Assembly: GCF_000423365.1 (NCBI RefSeq)
Contig: NZ_AUHV01000005.1
Coordinates: forward strand, 310,001 to 374,000
Length of the DNA: 64,000 nucleotides
Direction: 5' to 3'
Origin: Maritalea myrionectae DSM 19524
GTDB lineage: Bacteria; Pseudomonadota; Alphaproteobacteria; Rhizobiales; Devosiaceae
Shown here: one piece after another, positions 19,452 to 29,352 of the stretch
Layout: each line of letters opens with the position of its first letter
How positions within the stretch are numbered: position 1 is the first letter of the stretch
Notes under the pieces: model-generated
What the model was told of the DNA's origin: nothing
Seen by the model: the letters and a program-made list of their open reading frames with translations, nothing else
The model's database searches: none
Position numbers and translations under genes: made by a program

Positions 19452-19628
19452 TTTTACGCGCCGCCGTCGCTCACTGCGTTCGCTACCCCGGCACCCCCGC
19501 CGATGGGTGCCACACACTAACTCTGAACAAGCGAGCGACAAGAGTGGACGAGCGTAGCGGGGACCCCGGCCAACTTTTTGGCCGCGCCGTCGCAGGCCGA
19601 TGCGCAGCATCGAATGGCCGTGAGACAG
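19452..19628 (-). repeat. 177-bp composite repeat (module B + core), copy 2
   Basis: The reverse complement aligns gaplessly with 2392-2568, sharing CTGTCTCACGGC, TGCGCATCGGCCTGCGACGG, CGTCCACTCTT and the core (19457-19511). The hairpin at 19567-19584 has arms CGGCCAA/TTGGCCG instead of CGAAACC/GGTTTCG, with pairing kept. It fills the gap between the Ada-like and DUF2244 genes. Confidence 0.85.
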
Positions 19629-19645
19629 CACGCCCCCAAAAACCC

Positions 19646-20140
19646 CTACCGTTTCGCCCGTGAAAGCTCCTGCCCGAAGGTGCGGGCGAAGCTGGTTTTG
19701 TCAGCGGGATTGAGGAATTCGCCTAAGGCAATGCGCTGTTGTCGGGCGATCAGGTGCAGGCTTTCGACTTCATTTTCGGCGTTCAGCTTGGTCACCAAAC
19801 GGGCCCAGAAGGGATTGAGTTCAATCTCATTAATGCGGCCTTTGATATCCACCTTGCGGATGCGGATGGCATCATGCCAAAGGCCAATCTCCTCATATTG
19901 TTTTTCACCGCGTTTGGAGCGGGTGAGGGCCCAATAGAGCAGCAAAATATCGAGGCCCATAAAGCCGACAATTGGCCAAGCACCCATCAAAAAGAAGGTG
20001 AGACCGGGGATCAGCGCCAGCGTGCCTGCAATAATGGTCACCACCAATATCCCGCGCTCACTTAAAGAGCGGTGGGGCCGCAGGGTGGCGCGGAACAGGG
20101 GTGGGTCTAGCTGGTCATCAAATTGGTGATCGGCAGACAT
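19646..20140 (-). CDS. DUF2244 domain-containing membrane protein
   Basis: A 164-residue protein with two adjacent hydrophobic spans (about 30-72: ILVVTIIAGTLALIPG, FMGLDILLLYWAL) followed by a soluble C-terminal domain. It matches the DUF2244 family, which in Alphaproteobacteria lies divergent from nth, as here (nth begins 59 bases away). The function is unknown. Confidence 0.85.
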   Translation of the reverse strand: MSADHQFDDQLDPPLFRATLRPHRSLSERGILVVTIIAGTLALIPGLTFFLMGAWPIVGFMGLDILLLYWALTRSKRGEKQYEEIGLWHDAIRIRKVDIKGRINEIELNPFWARLVTKLNAENEVESLHLIARQQRIALGEFLNPADKTSFARTFGQELSRAKR

Positions 20141-20199
20141 TTGCGCTTTTCATTCCTTTTTGATCATGGCCTATTAGACCTAACGGATAAGAGGACCAA

Positions 20200-20865
20200 A
20201 TGGCTCAACGGACACGACTGACAAAGCAAACGATAAATGACATGTTCGCCAAATTTGAGGCGAACAATCCGCATCCTGAAGGGGAATTGGATTATGTCAA
20301 TATCTTCACCCTGCTGGTGGCGGTGGTCTTATCCGCGCAGGCCACGGATGCGGGGGTGAACAAGGCGACCAAGGCCCTGTTTGAGGTCGCCGATACGCCG
20401 GAGAAAGTGTATGCCTTGGGCGAAGACAAAATCCGCGATTATATTAAAACCATTGGGCTTTATCGCAACAAGGCGAAAAATGTATATGCCCTGTGTAAAG
20501 CATTGATTGAGCAGCATAATAGTGAAGTGCCGGAAGACCGCGAGGCGCTTGAGGCGCTGCCGGGCGTGGGGCGCAAAACGGCGAATGTGGTGCTCAATAT
20601 CGGGTTTGGTCATCCGACCATTGCCGTGGATACGCACCTTTTCCGCATCGCCAACCGCACCGGGCTAGCCCCGGGCAAAAATGTGCTGGCGGTTGAAAAA
20701 CTGTTGCTGAAAACAATTCCAAAGGACTATTTGCTGCACGCCCACCACTGGCTGATTTTGCATGGCCGCTATATCTGCAAGGCGCGCAAACCGGAGTGCT
20801 ATCACTGCATTATTGTGGAGGAGTGCAAGTTCAAGGACAAGGTGATGGAAGCGGGGAAGAAGTAG
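20200..20865 (+). CDS. nth: Endonuclease III
   Basis: A 221-residue DNA glycosylase/AP lyase for oxidised pyrimidines. The helix-hairpin-helix is ALPGVGRKTANVV with catalytic Lys126; catalytic Asp144 is in VDTHLFRIANRTGL; and the 4Fe-4S cluster cysteines are 193, 200, 203 and 209 in the standard C-x6-C-x2-C-x5-C spacing. The start has AAGAGGA upstream. The 3' side runs into the repeat-rich gap. Confidence 0.97.
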   Translation: MAQRTRLTKQTINDMFAKFEANNPHPEGELDYVNIFTLLVAVVLSAQATDAGVNKATKALFEVADTPEKVYALGEDKIRDYIKTIGLYRNKAKNVYALCKALIEQHNSEVPEDREALEALPGVGRKTANVVLNIGFGHPTIAVDTHLFRIANRTGLAPGKNVLAVEKLLLKTIPKDYLLHAHHWLILHGRYICKARKPECYHCIIVEECKFKDKVMEAGKK

Positions 20866-20876
20866 GGGTTGGTTTT

Positions 20877-21115
20877 TGGCGTGCCGGCATTATTTGAGCC
20901 GACGTCATTCGCTTCGCTCTAGTTTTCTGTCCTCACGTCGGACGGGCTGGCCCGGCACCCCCGGTGTTTTTATGCGCCGCCGTCGCTCACTTCGTTCGCT
21001 ACCCCGGCCCCCGCGCCGATTGGTGCCCCGCTCTTATGCTGTGCAAGGCGCAACGACAGCCTCTCACGTCATTACCGGACTTGATCCGGTAATCCATGTA
21101 GCGGTTGAGATTTGG
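20877..21115 (-). repeat. Composite repeat (module A + core + distal part), reverse strand
   Basis: On the minus strand the order is AACCGCTACATGG, a palindrome at 21071-21093 (arms ATTACCGGA/TCCGGTAAT), GACGTGAGAGG, a spacer, and the core (20974-21027). A distal segment follows with CACCGGGGGTGCCGGG, ending near AATGCCGGCA. It is the closest relative of the copy at 15089. No gene is present in 20866-21288. Confidence 0.8.
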
Positions 21116-21159
21116 CAGAGCAACGCTTATGCCCCGTAACTGCACTCACGCTGCTTGGC

Positions 21160-21275
21160 CCCCGGATCAGGTCCGGGGTGACGGCGGTGGGTGGGTGACA
21201 GGTCGTGCACAAAACTAAATCTGGTCACCAATCGGCGGAGGTGCCGGGGTAGAGAGCGCAGCGACCGGTGGCGGC
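21160..21275 (+). repeat. Composite repeat (module A variant + degenerate core), + strand
   Basis: A palindrome with arms CCCCGGA/TCCGGGG and loop TCAGG (21160-21178) is followed by GTGACGG, a 40-base spacer and a divergent core (21223-21275: CACCAATCGGCGGAGGTGCC, then GGGGTAGAGAGCGCAGCGAC). It lies head to tail with the inverted copy just upstream. Confidence 0.7.
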
Positions 21276-21288
21276 AAGAAAAAAGTCA

Positions 21289-22245
21289 CTACAACTTCCG
21301 CAATTGCACCTTGTTGATCGCGTGGTCGGCGCCTTTGGTGAGCACAAGGTCGGCGCGGCCGCGGGTGGGGAGGATGTTTTCTTGCAAATTGGGCAAGTTG
21401 ATCTGCTCCCAGATGGAGACGGCCAGTTTCTTCGCCTCATCAATATTGAGCTTTGAGAATTGGTGGAAGAAGCTTTGCGGGTCCATAAAGGCCGTTTCAC
21501 GCAATTGCAGGAACCGCTCCACATACCATTGGCGCAGATTGGCCTCTGCGGCATCAATATAGATCGAAAAATCGATAAAATCTGACGCGAACAGGATGGG
21601 GCGGCCATCGCGGGGCAGATCGCCTGGCTGCAAGATATTGAGGCCTTCCACGATCAGAATATTGGGGCGGTCAATGACCACCTCCTCGCCTTCCACCACG
21701 TCATAAACAAGGTGGGAATAGGTGGGTGCTTTCACATTGGGCATGCCCGCCTTGATAGAGGCCAGAAATTTCAAGAAGGCCGGGCGATCATAACTTTCAG
21801 GAAAGCCCTTTTTCTCCATCAGGCCGCGTTTTTCCAGCTCCGCATTGGGCAACAAAAATCCATCTGTGGTGATCAAATCGACCTTGGGGGATGAGGGCCA
21901 GCGTTGCAGCAAGGCGTGTAGCACACGGGCAGTTGTCGATTTACCCACCGAAACAGAGCCCGCAACGCCGATAATGAAAGGCGTTTTATCGCCATTTTGC
22001 TGCAAGAACTTGCCCGCAGCGGTGTGGAGCCCCTGCACCGCTTCGACATAGAAGGCCAAAAGCCGTGTCATGGGCAAATAGACCTGTTGGGCTTCCTCCA
22101 AGGAAATCGGGTCATTGAGCGCACGCAAGCGTTTCAAATCGTGCAAATTCAACGTCATGGGCTCGCCATGGCGCAGCGCGGCCCATTGCTCGGTGGTGAA
22201 CTCGTGATAGGGGGACAGGTCCGGCCCCAATGACAAAGGATTCAT
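21289..22245 (-). CDS. coaA: Pantothenate kinase type I
   Basis: A 318-residue kinase with Walker [18 protein letters not shown] (about 94-110), [32 protein letters not shown] and [10 protein letters not shown]. It phosphorylates pantothenate in the first step of coenzyme A synthesis and is normally feedback-regulated by CoA. It is the last gene of the his operon, 11 bases after hisE. Confidence 0.97.
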   Translation of the reverse strand: MNPLSLGPDLSPYHEFTTEQWAALRHGEPMTLNLHDLKRLRALNDPISLEEAQQVYLPMTRLLAFYVEAVQGLHTAAGKFLQQNGDKTPFIIGVAGSVSVGKSTTARVLHALLQRWPSSPKVDLITTDGFLLPNAELEKRGLMEKKGFPESYDRPAFLKFLASIKAGMPNVKAPTYSHLVYDVVEGEEVVIDRPNILIVEGLNILQPGDLPRDGRPILFASDFIDFSIYIDAAEANLRQWYVERFLQLRETAFMDPQSFFHQFSKLNIDEAKKLAVSIWEQINLPNLQENILPTRGRADLVLTKGADHAINKVQLRKL

Positions 22246-22256
22246 ACCTTTTCCCT

Positions 22257-22574
22257 CTATTCCGTACGGCTGGCTTTTTCCTCAAGCCCGGATTGGCCCG
22301 TGCGTTCGGCCAACACCGCTTCCACCTCATCAAGGCTGATATTGTGGGCTTTGAGCACCACAAGTAAATGATACAAAAGGTCAGCACTTTCGGCCTTTAG
22401 CTCGTCGCGGTCGCCCTGAATGGCGGCAATGACAGTTTCCACTGCCTCTTCGCCCATTTTTTTGGCAGCACGCGCGCCACCATTGGCCAAAAGCTGAGCG
22501 GTGTAGGATTTTTCTGCTGAGGCATTGGCCTTTTCGGCAATGATGCGTTCCAGCGCTTTCAGGTCAAAGGTCAT
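22257..22574 (-). CDS. hisE: Phosphoribosyl-ATP pyrophosphatase
   Basis: A 105-residue all-alpha MazG-like enzyme: [29 protein letters not shown] and [15 protein letters not shown] carry the metal-binding glutamate/aspartate residues. It hydrolyses phosphoribosyl-ATP to phosphoribosyl-AMP in histidine synthesis. It directly abuts hisF. Confidence 0.96.
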   Translation of the reverse strand: MTFDLKALERIIAEKANASAEKSYTAQLLANGGARAAKKMGEEAVETVIAAIQGDRDELKAESADLLYHLLVVLKAHNISLDEVEAVLAERTGQSGLEEKASRTE

Positions 22575-23343
<769 letters not shown>

Positions 23344-23351
<8 letters not shown>

Positions 23352-23673
23352 TTCGTTTTACGACCCTTCTTAAAATGCGCAGCACCACATGCAGGAAAAA
23401 GACAATCAGCCACACGAAAAACGCAGCGGCGGCGAACGGGAGCGTGAAGTAGCTGAACCAAAACATCATGCCCATCTCATAGAGGGTGTCGCCCCGATCA
23501 GCGCCCCAAATGACACAAGGATTAACGTACCCCTCATGCAAGGTGCAACCATTGGCCTCGGCAACCATACCAGCACCCAATGTCAACAAAATTGGCCCGA
23601 TGCCCACCAAGATGATGATGCCCAGCACAAGGGCATATTTTAGCAGCAGAGAACGGGTTGTTGAGCGCTGCAT
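23344..23673 (-). CDS. Small two-span membrane protein embedded in the his operon
   Basis: A 109-residue protein not recognised as a named family. Span 1 is at about 11-36 ([20 protein letters not shown]), a loop with two cysteines ([11 protein letters not shown]) follows, span 2 is at about 67-98, and the tail is basic ([11 protein letters not shown]). It sits five bases after hisA and overlaps hisF, so it is translated as part of the his operon. The loop cysteines would face the periplasm if the basic tail is cytoplasmic, and could form a disulfide (inference). Confidence 0.75.
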
Positions 23674-23678
23674 CTCTG

Positions 23679-24410
23679 TCAGACCTTGTTGAGCTTTTCG
23701 AGCGCCGCAGGCACATCAATGCGGCCATCATAAAGCGCCCTGCCGGAAATGGCGCCTTCCAGCGCCTGCATTTCCGGCTTGGTCATCATTTCAATATCGT
23801 CCATTGAGGCCAGGCCGCCCGAGGCAATCACGGGAATGGTGGTGGCTTTGGCAAGCTCCAACGTGGCGTCCCAATTGATGCCGGTGAGAATGCCATCGCG
23901 GTCAATATCGGTGAAAATGATGGCGGCAACGCCCGCGCCTTCAAATTTTTGCGCCAGTTCGATCACGTCCAGTTCAGACGTTTCGGCCCAGCCTTCCACA
24001 GCAACCTTGCCGCCGCGTGCATCAATGCCCACGGCGATTTGGCCGGGATAGAGCTCGCACGCCTTATAGACCAGATCAGGATCACGCACAGCGATGGTGC
24101 CGAGAATGACGCGGGTCAGGCCGCGATCGAGCCAGGCTTTGATGTGATCGAGTGTGCGGATGCCGCCGCCTAATTGCACCGGCATATCCACGTCGCGGAT
24201 GATTTTTTCCACCGGATCGCCATTGACGCTTTCGCCCGCAAAGGCGCCATTGAGATCGACCATATGCAGATATTTAAAGCCCTGAGCATGGAACTGCTGG
24301 GCTTGGTCCACTGGGTCATCATTAAAGATGGTGGCCTTGTCCATATCGCCTTTTTGCAGGCGTACGCATTTGCCGTCTTTCAAATCAATGGCGGGAAAAA
24401 GGATCATCAA
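23679..24410 (-). CDS. hisA: ProFAR isomerase HisA
   Basis: A 243-residue (beta/alpha)8 barrel: [51 protein letters not shown]-type PVIASGG. It is the paralogue of HisF and catalyses the Amadori isomerisation of ProFAR. Two consecutive ATG codons (24410 and 24407) are possible starts. Confidence 0.97.
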   Translation of the reverse strand: MMILFPAIDLKDGKCVRLQKGDMDKATIFNDDPVDQAQQFHAQGFKYLHMVDLNGAFAGESVNGDPVEKIIRDVDMPVQLGGGIRTLDHIKAWLDRGLTRVILGTIAVRDPDLVYKACELYPGQIAVGIDARGGKVAVEGWAETSELDVIELAQKFEGAGVAAIIFTDIDRDGILTGINWDATLELAKATTIPVIASGGLASMDDIEMMTKPEMQALEGAISGRALYDGRIDVPAALEKLNKV

Positions 24411-24419
24411 TTCGTCTTT

Positions 24420-25067
24420 CTAGATTTTCCAATTGAGGAAATTTTCGATCATGGTCAGGCCCACCGCTTGTGATTTTTCCGGGTGGAACTGGCTGGCGAC
24501 AATATTGTCGCGGCCAATCGCGGCCACATGCGGGCCATCATAATTGAAGGTGGCGATCACATGGTCCGGATTGTCGGCCAGATAGTGATAGGAATGCACA
24601 AAATAGGCGTGCGGATGCCCCGCCATATGGTCAAATACCGGGTGGGGCCGCAACAGATCCAGATTGTTCCAGCCCATATGCGGCACTTTCAGCGTCGGGT
24701 CATTGGGGGTGAGAATTTCCACCGTGCCGGGAATCCAGCCCAGGCCCTCTGTGACCTGCTTTTCCAGCCCCTTGCTGGCCAAAAGCTGCATGCCGACGCA
24801 AATGCCCAAAAAGGGCTTCATCTTTTTGTTAGCGTGGTCTTCCAGCGCGTCGACCATGCCGTCCAGCCCGAACAGCGCGTTGCGGCAATCGGCAAAGGCG
24901 CCCACGCCGGGTAGGATCACCCGGTCGGCGCTTTTAACATCCTCGACCTTGTCGGAGACGCGCACATCAAAGCTACCATTGGCGGTTGTGGCGGCGCGTT
25001 CCACCGCCTTATGGGCCGACTTCAGATTGCCAGCGCCATAATCGACAATAATGATCTTTTCACTCAT
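24420..25067 (-). CDS. hisH: Imidazole glycerol phosphate synthase subunit HisH
   Basis: A 215-residue class I glutamine amidotransferase: IVDYGAGNLKS at the N-terminus, nucleophile cysteine in GICVGMQLL, and the catalytic His-x-Glu in ASQFHPEKSQ. It supplies ammonia to HisF. It overlaps the DUF2628 gene by four bases. Confidence 0.97.
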   Translation of the reverse strand: MSEKIIIVDYGAGNLKSAHKAVERAATTANGSFDVRVSDKVEDVKSADRVILPGVGAFADCRNALFGLDGMVDALEDHANKKMKPFLGICVGMQLLASKGLEKQVTEGLGWIPGTVEILTPNDPTLKVPHMGWNNLDLLRPHPVFDHMAGHPHAYFVHSYHYLADNPDHVIATFNYDGPHVAAIGRDNIVASQFHPEKSQAVGLTMIENFLNWKI

Positions 25068-25492
25068 AGATTTTGCGTCTCCGCGAATGGCGACATAGGC
25101 GCAGCAGGCCGCTGTTTTGGCTCCTGCCGTTGCGCAAAGACCCGCGTAGCGGTGTAGCGATAGGCCGCATCGTCACTGGAAGATGAGGGCACGATGGCTT
25201 TGAGTACATAACCCTTCCGCTCCAAAAAGCGGCCGCGGATCGACCCGGCTTCCAAACCAATTAGAATGGCCACCAATATGCCGATCCACCATGAGGCATC
25301 TTCACCGACGAAAAAGGTGACAAAGCCAAGGATAAACGCCACGCCAACATAGGCCAGCAGCTCAAGCCACATCAAATGCACGATGCACCAGACTGGGGTG
25401 AGCAGCGCCGCAAACCACGAGAATTTGTCCGGCACCACGACGAGCTCTTGCTCGTCATCGATCATTTTTTCATAAATTGAATATAGCCGCAT
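25064..25492 (-). CDS. DUF2628 domain-containing membrane protein
   Basis: A 142-residue protein with an aromatic-rich N-terminus (VVVPDKFSWFAALLTPVWC) and two or three hydrophobic spans (about 28-85), then a polar, proline/glutamine-rich tail. It fits DUF2628, a family regularly found between hisB and hisH in Hyphomicrobiales. The function is unknown. It overlaps hisH by four bases and starts nine bases after hisB. Confidence 0.85.
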   Translation of the reverse strand: MRLYSIYEKMIDDEQELVVVPDKFSWFAALLTPVWCIVHLMWLELLAYVGVAFILGFVTFFVGEDASWWIGILVAILIGLEAGSIRGRFLERKGYVLKAIVPSSSSDDAAYRYTATRVFAQRQEPKQRPAAPMSPFAETQNL

Positions 25493-25501
25493 GGGACAAT
25501 C

Positions 25502-26089
25502 CTATAGCGCGCCCTTGGTTGAAGGCACGCGCCCTTCAAGCTTGGGATCAATTTCAACCGCCTCGCGCAAAGCGCGGGCCAAGGCTTTAAAGCAGCTTTC
25601 GGCAATGTGGTGATTGTTGCTGCCATATTCATTGCGCACATGCAGGGTGATGCCCGCATTCATGGCGAAGGCCTGGAACCATTCCTGAAACAGTTCCGTG
25701 TCCATATCGCCCACCTTGTCGCGGGAAAATTCAACCTGCCACACCAAAAAGGGGCGGCCAGAAATATCCAGCGCCACACGAGATAGAGCTTCATCCATTG
25801 GCAAATCACATGAGGCATAGCGGCGGATGCCCTTTTTGTCGCCCAGCGCGTCTTTCACCGCCTGGCCCAGAGCAATGCCCACATCTTCTGCCGTGTGGTG
25901 CATATCAATGTGCAGATCGCCTTTGGCTTTGATGGTGATGTCCATCAGCCCATGGCGAGCAATTTGATCCAGCATATGATCCAAAAAGCCGATGCCGGTT
26001 TCAATTTTGGCGGTGCCCTGACCGTCCAAATTCACCTCAACCGCAATATCGGTTTCGTTGGTTTTGCGAGAAATTTTTGCACTGCGCAT
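25502..26089 (-). CDS. hisB: Imidazoleglycerol-phosphate dehydratase
   Basis: A 195-residue monofunctional enzyme: [34 protein letters not shown] and [17 protein letters not shown] carry the manganese-binding histidines. It is the first gene of the hisB-DUF2628-hisH-hisA-hisF-hisE-coaA operon. ATG 26089 has GAGGGG upstream and gives the standard length; the longer open frame upstream is not family-like. Confidence 0.96.
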   Translation of the reverse strand: MRSAKISRKTNETDIAVEVNLDGQGTAKIETGIGFLDHMLDQIARHGLMDITIKAKGDLHIDMHHTAEDVGIALGQAVKDALGDKKGIRRYASCDLPMDEALSRVALDISGRPFLVWQVEFSRDKVGDMDTELFQEWFQAFAMNAGITLHVRNEYGSNNHHIAESCFKALARALREAVEIDPKLEGRVPSTKGAL

Positions 26090-26288
26090 AAAAATGCCCC
26101 TCGAATTAAACGCCGCGACATCTGCCTTGTGGCCCATCCATTCGGGCTTTGATGCCGATTTTCCCCTTCCTCTTATCAGGTTGAATCGAAATGGGGAAGG
26201 TCGACAAAGGGTCAAAAGGTTGCCTCACAATGATTGTAATCATATCGGAAGTTCTTAAATATGAGGTCGCAATAACGGAGACGATTAT

Positions 26289-26852
26289 ATGCCAGAAAAC
26301 CAACAAGGTTCTGCCGGATGGCGGGGAACCACTATTTTGACCGTGCGCAAAGGCAACAAGGTTGTTGTTGCTGGTGACGGTCAAGTCTCACTTGGACCAA
26401 CTGTTATTAAACATGGCGCGCGTAAAGTTCGGCGCTTGGCAGGCGGCAAAGTGATCACAGGATTTGCCGGCGCGACCGCAGATGCTTTTACTCTATTTGA
26501 GCGCTTGGAAGCCAAACTGGAACAATATCCGGACCAATTGATGCGCGCCTGCGTGGAATTGGCCAAGGATTGGCGGACTGATCGCTATTTGCGCCGTTTG
26601 GAAGCCATGATGATTGTGGCCGACAAGAAGGACAGTTTGGTGTTGACCGGCACGGGCGATGTGCTTTCCCCCGATAGCGGGGTGATGGGCATTGGCTCGG
26701 GCGGCAATTATGCGCTGGCGGCGGCCAGCGCGTTGATGGACACCGATTATGACGCGGAAGAGATTGCCCGTCGGTCCATGAAAATTGCGGCAGAGATTTG
26801 CGTATACACCAATGAAAGCCTCACCGTCGAAACCATTGACTTGGACGAGTAA
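26289..26852 (+). CDS. hslV: ATP-dependent protease peptidase subunit HslV
   Basis: A 187-residue proteasome-like peptidase. The N-terminal threonine nucleophile follows a short propeptide ([12 protein letters not shown], Thr at about 14), with [11 protein letters not shown] and [11 protein letters not shown]. It forms a double hexamer capped by HslU. A weak heat-shock-like promoter (GTTG at 26219, TCATAT near 26240) lies upstream but is not convincing. Its stop overlaps the start of the acetyltransferase gene by one base. Confidence 0.97.
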   Translation: MPENQQGSAGWRGTTILTVRKGNKVVVAGDGQVSLGPTVIKHGARKVRRLAGGKVITGFAGATADAFTLFERLEAKLEQYPDQLMRACVELAKDWRTDRYLRRLEAMMIVADKKDSLVLTGTGDVLSPDSGVMGIGSGGNYALAAASALMDTDYDAEEIARRSMKIAAEICVYTNESLTVETIDLDE

Positions 26853-27343
26853 TGGCCTCCATTCGTCGCCTTACGCCAAAAGATGCGGAACGGTTTCGAG
26901 AAATCCGCATTGAGGGATTTCGCCAACATCCGGCGGCCTTTGGCTCTGGCTTGGCCAATGTGATTGACCAGCCACTGAGCTTTTTTGAAAGCTGGCTCGC
27001 TGACCTCAATGCCTATGGGGTGTTTGAGGATGATGAGTTGGTGGCGGTGGCTGCTTATGCCCGTGGCAAAGGTGTCAATGTGCGCCACACCGCCAATTTG
27101 ATCGCCGTTTATGCCCGCCCGCAAGCGCGCGGAACAGGCATTATGGCGCAAATGATTGAGGCGATGTGCGAGGATGCCCGGCAAGAGGGCATTGAGCAGA
27201 TCACGCTTTGCGTGACGGTGGACAATCAGGCGGCGCAAAAGACCTATCGCAAGCTCGGGTTTGAGCGGTTTGGCACCGCGCCCAAGGCCATTTTGCATGA
27301 TGGCCACTATTATGATGAAGATTTGATGGTGCGCTTTTTATAA
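26852..27343 (+). CDS. GNAT family N-acetyltransferase between hslV and hslU
   Basis: A 163-residue GNAT protein with the acetyl-CoA loop [16 protein letters not shown] (about 90-105) and [19 protein letters not shown]. The acceptor is unknown. It is translationally coupled to hslV and followed by hslU after 16 bases. An acetyltransferase at this point is seen in other Hyphomicrobiales, which suggests a role tied to the protease or simply stable co-transcription. Confidence 0.88.
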   Translation: MASIRRLTPKDAERFREIRIEGFRQHPAAFGSGLANVIDQPLSFFESWLADLNAYGVFEDDELVAVAAYARGKGVNVRHTANLIAVYARPQARGTGIMAQMIEAMCEDARQEGIEQITLCVTVDNQAAQKTYRKLGFERFGTAPKAILHDGHYYDEDLMVRFL

Positions 27344-27359
27344 GGCACCGGAAGGAAAA

Positions 27360-28673
27360 ATGATGAGTGAACTAAGTTTTTCTCCGCGCGAGATCGTTTC
27401 TGAACTGGACCGCTATATTGTGGGCCAAAAAGACGCCAAGCGCGCTGTGGCCGTGGCCCTGCGCAACCGTTGGCGCCGCCAGCAACTGGACGCTGAGATG
27501 CGCCAAGAGGTCAGCCCAAAAAACATTTTGATGATCGGGCCAACCGGCGTGGGTAAAACTGAAATTTCCCGCCGCTTGGCGCGGTTGGCGCAAGCGCCTT
27601 TTGTGAAGGTGGAAGCCACCAAATTCACTGAAGTGGGCTATGTGGGCCGCGATGTGGAGCAGATTGTGCGCGACCTGGTGGAAGCCGGGATTGGGCTTTT
27701 GAAGGATAAAAAGCGCAAGGAAGTGCAAGCCAAAGCGCATTTGCAGGCGGAAGAGCGGGTTTTGGATGCGTTGGTGGGCAAATCTGCCAGTCCTGCAACC
27801 CGTGACAGCTATAGGCAAAAGCTGCGCAATAACGAGCTTGACGATAAAGAGATCGAAGTAGAGCTGACGGGTCAATCTGGTTCGCCCATGTTTGATATGC
27901 CGGGCATGCCGGGGGCGCAAATGGGCATGATTGATCTTTCGGACATGTTGGGCAAAGCCTTTAACCAAAAAGGCGTGAAGCGCACGGTGAAAGTGGTCGA
28001 CAGCTATGAGTTGCTGATCAATGAAGAGGCCGACAAGCTGCTGGATCAGGACAAGATTATCGCTGAAGCCATTGAGCTGGTGGAAAATCACGGCATTGTT
28101 TTCCTCGACGAAATCGACAAAATTTGCGTGAAAGATGGCCGTTCTGGTGGCGAAGTGAGCCGCGAAGGCGTGCAGCGCGATTTGCTGCCCTTGATTGAAG
28201 GCACCACCGTTTCGACCAAACATGGCCCGGTGAAAACCGACCATATTTTGTTTATCGCCTCGGGCGCCTTCCATGTGGCCAAACCATCGGACTTGCTGCC
28301 TGAATTGCAGGGGCGTTTGCCGATTCGTGTGGAATTGCGCGCCCTCACCCATGAGGATTTTGTGCGGATTTTAAACGACACGGACGCCAGCCTGATTAAG
28401 CAATATGTCGCGTTGATGGGCACGGAGGGTGTCACCCTTGATTTCAAAGATGATGCGATTGACGCCATTGCCGAGCTCGGGGTGGCGATCAACGCCAAAA
28501 TCGAAAATATCGGGGCGCGACGGCTGCAAACCGTGATGGAAAAACTGCTGGAAGATATTTCATTCAATGCGCCAGATAAGAGTGGCGAAACCATTGAAAT
28601 TGATGGCGCTTACGTGCGCAAAGCTGTTGGCGAGTTGGCTGAGGACACTGACCTCAGTCGGTTTATTCTCTAG
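27360..28673 (+). CDS. hslU: ATP-dependent protease ATPase subunit HslU
   Basis: A 437-residue AAA+ unfoldase: [30 protein letters not shown], Walker [10 protein letters not shown], Walker [12 protein letters not shown], an I-domain insertion (about 110-240) and C-terminal arginine-finger region [20 protein letters not shown]. It feeds unfolded substrates to HslV. A strong bidirectional terminator follows. Confidence 0.98.
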   Translation: MMSELSFSPREIVSELDRYIVGQKDAKRAVAVALRNRWRRQQLDAEMRQEVSPKNILMIGPTGVGKTEISRRLARLAQAPFVKVEATKFTEVGYVGRDVEQIVRDLVEAGIGLLKDKKRKEVQAKAHLQAEERVLDALVGKSASPATRDSYRQKLRNNELDDKEIEVELTGQSGSPMFDMPGMPGAQMGMIDLSDMLGKAFNQKGVKRTVKVVDSYELLINEEADKLLDQDKIIAEAIELVENHGIVFLDEIDKICVKDGRSGGEVSREGVQRDLLPLIEGTTVSTKHGPVKTDHILFIASGAFHVAKPSDLLPELQGRLPIRVELRALTHEDFVRILNDTDASLIKQYVALMGTEGVTLDFKDDAIDAIAELGVAINAKIENIGARRLQTVMEKLLEDISFNAPDKSGETIEIDGAYVRKAVGELAEDTDLSRFIL

Positions 28674-28694
28674 CTCTTATCTTCAAAACAAAAG

Positions 28695-28726
28695 AAAACG
28701 CCCTGATCATTGATCAGGGCGTTTTT
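28695..28726. terminator. Bidirectional terminator between hslU and the first fasciclin gene
   Basis: Arms AAAACGCCCTGATCA and TGATCAGGGCGTTTT are perfect and have T runs on both strands. It ends hslU on the plus strand and can stop transcription from the fasciclin gene on the minus strand. Confidence 0.92.
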
Positions 28727-28809
28727 GCCTATGTCAGTGTTCTATGGATGGGGAAGAAGGAGTTGGCTTTGTGGCCAACCTACATCTGACATCACGGCAT
28801 TACTAAAGC

Positions 28810-29352
28810 TTATTTTGGCACCAAAACGGCGTTTACAACGTGGATCACACCGTTGGTCTGGGCCAAGTCGGCTGCTGTTACCTGACCTGCATTGCCATTC
28901 TCATCGATGATGAACACATTGCCGTCACGGATTTCGGCTTTCAGCGTGTCGCCGCTTACGGCTTCAAACTCATATGAACCGCCATTGGCTTCAATCGCTG
29001 CAATCAAATCAGCAGCGCGTACATCGCCTGCAACAACGTGTGCTGTCAGCACTTTTGTCAGCATGTCTTTGTTTTCAGGCTCCAACAATGTCTCGACAGT
29101 GCCTTCAGGCAAAGCGGCAAATGCATCATTGGTTGGCGCGAACACGGTGAATGGGCCGTCGCCTTGCAATGTTTCAACCAAGCCAGCAGCTTGTACAGCA
29201 GCAACCAAGGTTGTGTGGGCGTCAGAAGCAATTGCTGTTTCAACAATGTTCATTTTCGCGCCATGGCCATCAGCCAAGGCAGGAGCGGCAGCAAAGCCAA
29301 GTGACATTGCAACAATAGCGGCGGAAGAAGTCTTCAAGATTGATTTAAGCAT
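28810..29352 (-). CDS. Secreted fasciclin-domain protein 1
   Basis: A 180-residue protein with a Sec signal peptide (cleavage after about Ala27, APALA) and one fasciclin (FAS1) domain: FTVFAPTNDAFAALP and the C-terminal GVIHVVNAVLVPK. FAS1 proteins are periplasmic or surface adhesion-like modules. It is a close paralogue of the gene at 30277; both flank msrB. The start is preceded by GGAGAG. Mycobacterial SigK controls the FAS1 proteins MPT70/MPT83, and a SigK-like gene lies nearby here. Confidence 0.92.
   Translation of the reverse strand: MLKSILKTSSAAIVAMSLGFAAAPALADGHGAKMNIVETAIASDAHTTLVAAVQAAGLVETLQGDGPFTVFAPTNDAFAALPEGTVETLLEPENKDMLTKVLTAHVVAGDVRAADLIAAIEANGGSYEFEAVSGDTLKAEIRDGNVFIIDENGNAGQVTAADLAQTNGVIHVVNAVLVPK

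Noticed and set aside
15089-21275. A CRISPR array or insertion sequence ends
   Set aside because: Copies are kilobases apart, in both orientations, between single-copy genes, with no regular spacers, no cas genes and no transposase.
27372-28352. A 326-codon open frame antisense to hslU
   Set aside because: It mirrors the hslU reading frame, has low-complexity His/Gln/Phe-rich composition and no ribosome-binding site; hslU is certain.
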